A stretch of 64,000 nucleotides of DNA from Novosphingobium clariflavum (GTDB lineage Bacteria; Pseudomonadota; Alphaproteobacteria; Sphingomonadales; Sphingomonadaceae): contig NZ_JAPCWC010000012.1 in the NCBI RefSeq assembly GCF_026420865.1, forward strand, positions 1-64,000, written 5' to 3'. A program made the position numbers and the translations under genes. Of the stretch, positions 60,871 to 64,000 are shown piece by piece. Under the pieces are notes generated by a model that ran no database searches, was not told the DNA's origin, and was given only the letters and a program-made list of their open reading frames with translations. Each line of letters starts with the position of its first letter. Position 1 is the stretch's first letter.

Positions 60871-61959
60871 TCAGTTCATCTGGCCGCGAAGGAAGGCGAT
60901 CAGCTTCGGATCGCTGCCGGTGCGCTCAAGGACAGGCAGGATGATCCGCCACCCGTTATCGCTGTTGGTCAGGATGACGATCCCGTCACCGCTCACGCGA
61001 TCGATCGCGGCAAACGTGAAGGCTCCAGCATCCTTGCCGGTGTGCAGCATCGTCGTGCCATCGGGAAAGCCAAGGAGCTGCCAGCCGAGGCCAAAGCCGG
61101 TCCAGGATGGACAGGTGGCTGCTTTCGTTCCGGCACATGTCTCGGGCGTCAGGTCGGCCTGCGATCTGCTGCGCTGTGCCGATACCGTTGCGACCAGCCC
61201 CCGGTCGTTACGGGCATCGATGAGGAAACGCGCATAGTCGCGCGCCGTCGCGTGCGCCAGATCGGCAGCGTTGTAGCGCGTCACCGGCTCGGCCGGCAGG
61301 GGCTTGCCGGCATCGTCGTATGGCGTGGCGATCGGCTCCGTAGCGCCTTGCGCCGAGACATAGCCCGAGGCGCGCATGTGGGCAGGGGTGAACAGCCAGC
61401 GGCCCGCAAGCGCCTCGAACGACTGGCCGGTGCGATGCTCGGCGTAGCGGGCTGCATATTGATACCCCTCGCCCGAATAGCTGGTGGTCGTGCCGGGATC
61501 GTGATCGAAGGCCAGTCCCGTTGCATCGCGCCAGTTCGGCAAGCCGGTGCGGTGGCTCAGCGCCATGCGGACGGTCAGCTTCATCCGCCGCGGATCGCGG
61601 GACAGGTCGGGATCGCTCCAGTAACGATCCATCGGTTCGTCGAGCGACAGCTTGCCGGCCGACACCAGCCGCAGGATGACCTCTGCCGTCAGCGGCTTGG
61701 TCAGCGACGCGAGATTGTAGGGCGTGGAGACGGTTGCCGCGCGGTCAGGCCCCGCCATGCCCCAGGCCCCGGTCGAGACGATCCGTCCCTTGCGGATCAC
61801 GGCGATCGATGCGCTCTCCACACGCTGTTCGTGCAGGGTCGCGGTCATATCCGGCAGCGCGTGGCTGGTCCTGGCGTCTGCCATCGTCGAGGCGCAAGCC
61901 ACCAACACGCCGCCGTAAACTATCCGCTTCAGAACGCCGGCTGTTTTATTCATGAGCAA
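60871..61959 (-). CDS. secreted beta-lactamase-fold serine hydrolase
   Basis: A 362-aa class C beta-lactamase/esterase-fold protein. A short hydrophobic N-terminus (VLKRIVYGGVLVACASTMADA) suggests secretion, and LVACAS could be a lipobox. SxxK is in LASLTKPLTAEV and HTG in MLHTGKDAGAF. The Tyr motif reads YSGEGY where class C enzymes usually have YxN, so the Asn is replaced by Gly, which points to an esterase or peptidase rather than a beta-lactamase. It is followed on the same strand by the terminator at 60641-60681. D-aminoacylase is 94 bp upstream and probably co-transcribed. Confidence 0.85.
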   Translation of the reverse strand: MLMNKTAGVLKRIVYGGVLVACASTMADARTSHALPDMTATLHEQRVESASIAVIRKGRIVSTGAWGMAGPDRAATVSTPYNLASLTKPLTAEVILRLVSAGKLSLDEPMDRYWSDPDLSRDPRRMKLTVRMALSHRTGLPNWRDATGLAFDHDPGTTTSYSGEGYQYAARYAEHRTGQSFEALAGRWLFTPAHMRASGYVSAQGATEPIATPYDDAGKPLPAEPVTRYNAADLAHATARDYARFLIDARNDRGLVATVSAQRSRSQADLTPETCAGTKAATCPSWTGFGLGWQLLGFPDGTTMLHTGKDAGAFTFAAIDRVSGDGIVILTNSDNGWRIILPVLERTGSDPKLIAFLRGQMN

Positions 61960-62053
61960 CAGCTAGCGGTGTCGAAGTCTGGCCGCAACTTGGATTGTAT
62001 ATTTCCATTGGCGCGGTGAACGCAGGCCTTGCAGTGCTTCCTGTTTGCGTCCG

Positions 62054-63685
62054 TTACCGTGCCGGACAGTCCTTTGGCGCGGGGCGCAGCAACACGCGCC
62101 CGGCGCTCGTGCCGGTGGTCTGGCTGTCGGATACGGCGAGCTTGCCGTTGACGAACAGTGCCTTGACCCCGGTGCTGAGTTCGCGGGGATGGACATAGTC
62201 GGCGCGGGGGGCGAACCGGTCGGGGGAGAAGACCAGCACGTCGGCGAAATTGCCGGCCTTCAGGTAGCCGCGATGGTCCAGCTTGTAGATGTCGGCGACG
62301 CGCCCGGTCGACTGGCGCACGAAAGTGCCCAGATCGATGGTGCGGCGCTGCTTCACATACTTCACGTACTTTTCGGGGAAGGTCGCGTACATGCGCGGGT
62401 GGCCGTTGGACCCGTCCGACGAGGTCACGATCCACGGCTGCTTCATGAACAGTTCGACATCGCTTTCGGCCATATTGAAAGAGGCGACGTCGGTGCCGCC
62501 GCCGCCCTTTTCGGCGCTCTGGCGGATGATCTTCAGGGCGGCCTCGATCGGATCGATCTTCCATTCGGCCGCCATCTGTTCCAGCGTCTTGCCGGTCCAG
62601 GGGTAGCCCTGCGCGGTCAGCAGCAGCGAAGGCGCGCCGCCGCGGCGGCGCAGGTTCTCGACCATCTCGGTGCGAATGCGGGCTGCGGCCGCCGGATCGT
62701 CCAGCCGGGCGAGCAGCGCCTTGTCGCCGCCATCGACCGACCAGCGCGGCAGGAGCGAGGCATCGAGGCTCGATCCGGAGGCAAGCCAGGGATACTGGTC
62801 GGCGGTGACGTCCTGCCCAGCGGCGCGGGCCTTGTCGATCCGCGCGATCACGGCCGCCGCCTCACCCTGGACGTCGACGCCCAGCGCCTTGATATGCGCG
62901 AAGTGGACCGGCATCCCGGCCTCGCGCCCGATCCGCAGCACTTCGTCCACCGAGCCGAGCAGGCCGATGGAATAGCTCGATTCGTCGCGCTGGTGGGTGT
63001 CGTAGAGGCCGCCGCGCACGGCCGCCTCGCGGGCGACGGCGATCACTTCCTCGGTCTTTGCAAAACTTTGCGGGGCATAGAACAGCCCGGCGGAAAGGCC
63101 GGTCGCGCCCTCGCACATGGCCTTGGCGACAAGCGCCTTCATCCGCGCGAGTTCGGCGCCGTCGGGCGCGCGGGCATCATCGCCCAGCACGCGCTGGCGT
63201 ACCGCGCCGAAACCGACAAACGGCACCGCATTGGTGCCGATGCCCGATGCTTCCAGCGTGCGGGCATCTTCCGCCACATCGGGCGTTCCGCCACCGTCGA
63301 CGCCGATCATCACCGTGGAGACGCCCTGGTCCAGCCAGGCGGCATTGACGCGCTGGGCGGGATCGGCCGAGCGAATGAAGACGTCGGCATGGGTGTGGGC
63401 ATCGATGAAGCCGGGGGTGACGATCATGCCTTTCGCGTCGATGATCCGGGCTCCCTTGCCGGGCGCCCTGGGCCCGACATAGGCGATCCGGTCTCCTGCC
63501 AGCGCGACATCGCCGACAAAGGGCCTGGCCTCACTGCCGTCGTAGATCGTGCCGCCGTGGATGACGATGTCGTATTCGGCGGGGGTTCCCGCTCCCGCAC
63601 CGGACCCGATGGCCAGCAGCGAGGCGGCGGCCATGAGCCGGAACAGCAGGTGACACGGACGCGCAGCGCGGCGGGAAGGGGGCAT
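62054..63685 (-). CDS. secreted D-aminoacylase (N-acyl-D-amino-acid deacylase)
   Basis: A 543-aa amidohydrolase. After a signal peptide (to about residue 32) come IVIHGGTIYDGSEARPF, GFIDAHTHADV with the metal-binding HxH, ATGLSAGLFYAPQSFA, HFAHIKALG with further His ligands, and SSDGSNGHPRMYATFPEKYV with the metal-binding Asp, all typical of the DAN family. It frees D-amino acids from N-acyl derivatives in the periplasm. The ATG at 63685 is preferred (GGAAC 6 nt upstream) over a TTG at 63697. The 254 bp before it lead to a divergent LysR gene. Confidence 0.92.
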   Translation of the reverse strand: MPPSRRAARPCHLLFRLMAAASLLAIGSGAGAGTPAEYDIVIHGGTIYDGSEARPFVGDVALAGDRIAYVGPRAPGKGARIIDAKGMIVTPGFIDAHTHADVFIRSADPAQRVNAAWLDQGVSTVMIGVDGGGTPDVAEDARTLEASGIGTNAVPFVGFGAVRQRVLGDDARAPDGAELARMKALVAKAMCEGATGLSAGLFYAPQSFAKTEEVIAVAREAAVRGGLYDTHQRDESSYSIGLLGSVDEVLRIGREAGMPVHFAHIKALGVDVQGEAAAVIARIDKARAAGQDVTADQYPWLASGSSLDASLLPRWSVDGGDKALLARLDDPAAAARIRTEMVENLRRRGGAPSLLLTAQGYPWTGKTLEQMAAEWKIDPIEAALKIIRQSAEKGGGGTDVASFNMAESDVELFMKQPWIVTSSDGSNGHPRMYATFPEKYVKYVKQRRTIDLGTFVRQSTGRVADIYKLDHRGYLKAGNFADVLVFSPDRFAPRADYVHPRELSTGVKALFVNGKLAVSDSQTTGTSAGRVLLRPAPKDCPAR

Positions 63686-63939
63686 GGGCTGTTCCAATCT
63701 GTTTGACGCGACCTCACGGCGGCCGCCCGCCGAGGCGAACGGCGCCGAAACGTGCTCAACTCATCAGGCAATTCGTCAAGTCAGTCCAGTTCTTCGACTT
63801 TTTCTGACCATAGCCGCAATGCATGGCTGTCCACCCACAGGGACTTGCCTATAGTGCCGTGCCTGCGCGAGGCTCCGGTGCGCCCTCCAGCCCCACAAGT
63901 GGCCCCGCCCTCTTCATACCCAGTTGCAAGGCCCGTTTG

Positions 63940-64000
63940 ATGAACCTGCGCCAGATCGAAGTCTTCCACGCCGTCTACCTTCACGGCACGGTCAGCGCGG
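63940..64000 (+). CDS. LysR-family regulator, N-terminal part only
   Basis: Twenty codons before the window ends: MNLRQIEVFHAVYLHGTVSA, a standard LysR helix-turn-helix opening. It is divergent from the D-aminoacylase gene and is probably its regulator. The remainder lies outside the window. Confidence 0.82.
   Translation, partial: MNLRQIEVFHAVYLHGTVSA

Overview
The window looks like the chromosome of a Sphingomonadaceae bacterium (Novosphingobium/Sphingobium-like). It is high-GC DNA with three large TonB-dependent receptors (TBDRs), a FecI/FecR surface-signalling pair, many secreted peptidases and amidohydrolases, tightly overlapping operons, and a full assimilatory nitrate locus of the alphaproteobacterial NasS/NasT type. 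I saw no rRNA, tRNA, CRISPR or intact insertion sequence. The genus is an inference from gene content.

Layout. 0-0.5 kb: a frameshifted esterase fragment joined to an IS5-family transposase remnant. 0.5-10.3 kb (minus): fecI-fecR, a TBDR with an STN signalling domain, a six-hairpin glycosidase, a flavin-dependent halogenase-family protein and a GH37 trehalase, reading as a glucoside capture operon. 10.5-21.2 kb: a second TBDR, an operon of PLP aminotransferase, TPP-dependent enzyme and MFS permease, two tandem S10 carboxypeptidases and an HpaR-like MarR regulator. Three near-identical palindromes (TTAACRCGTTAA) mark the promoters of the TBDR, the aminotransferase operon and the peptidase operon. 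21.4-27 kb: LysR regulators, an SDR, a small HNH protein, a small secreted Cys-repeat protein, a lipoprotein cytochrome c and an RND-pump pseudogene.

27-32 kb: an arginine succinyltransferase operon in the order astC-D-B-A, without astE. 32-44.3 kb: nasT-nasS, nitrate MFS transporter, outer-membrane porin (with a premature stop), nirB, nirD, nasA, cobA (sirohaem) and moeA (Mo cofactor). Two leaders, one before the transporter and one before nirB, carry the two-hexaloop ANTAR RNA signature (A at loop position 1, G at 4), with the second hairpin mutually exclusive with an intrinsic terminator. This fits NasT antitermination of both transcription units.

44.4-64 kb: a MASE1-PAS-GGDEF diguanylate cyclase; a chain of AmpG-like permease, beta-lactamase-fold hydrolase, S9 peptidase, amidohydrolase-CIA30 fusion and PBP4-type DD-peptidase; then on the minus strand a penicillin-acylase-family enzyme, a third TBDR (plus), a 330-bp array of inverted repeats, another beta-lactamase-fold hydrolase, a D-aminoacylase, and the first codons of a LysR gene. 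Together these suggest scavenging of peptides, acyl-amides and D-amino-acid material, possibly including peptidoglycan fragments; that is inference.
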